From Isoetes taiwanensis (Eukaryota; Streptophyta; Lycopodiopsida; Isoetales; Isoetaceae), in the NCBI GenBank assembly GCA_021234155.1, contig JAJEKV010000052.1, positions 5,127,606 to 5,191,605 on the forward strand: 64,000 nucleotides of DNA, written 5' to 3'. Below are positions 63,800-64,000 of the stretch, in pieces. The position numbers and the translations under genes were made by a program. The stretch's first letter is position 1, and each line of letters starts with the position of its first letter. The notes beneath the pieces are model-generated. The model did no database searches. It was not told the DNA's origin and saw nothing but the letters and a program-made list of their open reading frames with translations.

Positions 63800-63832
63800 C
63801 TACTTATGGTGCCTGGCGTTGTCGGGCAGCGA
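63800..63832 (-). mobile_element. Third Helitron-like 3' end, degenerate
   Basis: The sequence ctacttatggtgcctggcgt followed by tgtcgggcagc aligns with the two ends at 56.1-56.3 kb, including the ggtgcc-arm and the GTT loop, but the hairpin has mismatches and CTAG is mutated to CTAC. The body would lie to the right, beyond the window. Confidence 0.45.
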
Positions 63833-64000
63833 TTTGAAAGGTTGCAAACATAAGCTAATTCATAATTGATTTATCCAGTTTGACATTATTACCTCAATTC
63901 CAATTTTTGCCCTAGTTGAATTCAGCTCCGGGTGACTCCCCCAATTCTAAATTCCTTGATGTAATTGTTTATATCTTGTTATAAAATGCATGCATGTCCG

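Overview
The window looks like nuclear DNA of a land plant, in a gene-poor, transposon-rich stretch. The evidence is the type of remnant: a CACTA (En/Spm) protein tail of the DUF4216 type, Helitron 3' ends of the plant form (short GC hairpin, 6 nt, then CTAG before T), plant-style LINEs with a zf-RVT-like tail, a Ty3/gypsy polyprotein, and a wall-associated-kinase-like kinase fragment. I cannot name the species. The LINE at 0.9-4.1 kb reminds me of lineages common in ferns, lycophytes and mosses, but that is an impression only. No long intact ORF exists. Every recognisable protein is broken by frameshifts and stops, and I see no tRNA, rRNA or CRISPR array.

Layout. 0.2-7.9 kb: a tandem repeat of about 1.96 kb (two full copies and one partial), with a decayed LINE of about 3.2 kb inserted in the first copy. 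7.9-12.5 kb: unassigned sequence with a long ATT microsatellite and poly-T tracts. 12.5-13.0 kb: receptor-like kinase pseudogene. 13.9-14.75 kb, minus strand: possible secreted proline-rich protein gene with a TATA-like box. 15-20.7 kb: mostly unassigned, with one pyrimidine-rich stretch that could be the start of a gene. 20.8-22.1 kb: minus-strand LINE 3' half. 23.2-24.9 kb: an 11-bp-period minisatellite just beyond the 3' end of a CACTA transposase-type ORF. 25-31.7 kb: nothing recognised. 31.7-32.1 kb: TCTAT microsatellite beside an acidic ORF. 33-38.5 kb: AT-rich, LTR-retrotransposon-like debris.

38.5-47.1 kb: a four-times-repeated motif flanking a GC-rich block, then an LTR-type TATA box and the remains of a Ty3/gypsy element in canonical order (gag, protease, RT, RNase H, integrase, C-terminal tail). 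48.8-52.6 kb: plus-strand LINE fragments. 52.7-55.8 kb: a second tandem duplication of about 1.55 kb. 56.1-63.9 kb: a minus-strand Helitron cluster with three terminal hairpins and two related copies; one copy carries about 3.9 kb of extra DNA that the other lacks.

No cooperating gene set or new biological system can be claimed. The best leads are structural: the Helitron pair with its presence/absence insert, the CACTA-linked minisatellite with a 134-bp higher-order period, the LINE-dated tandem repeat with a conserved minus-strand peptide, and the paired motif blocks around the GC-rich segment.
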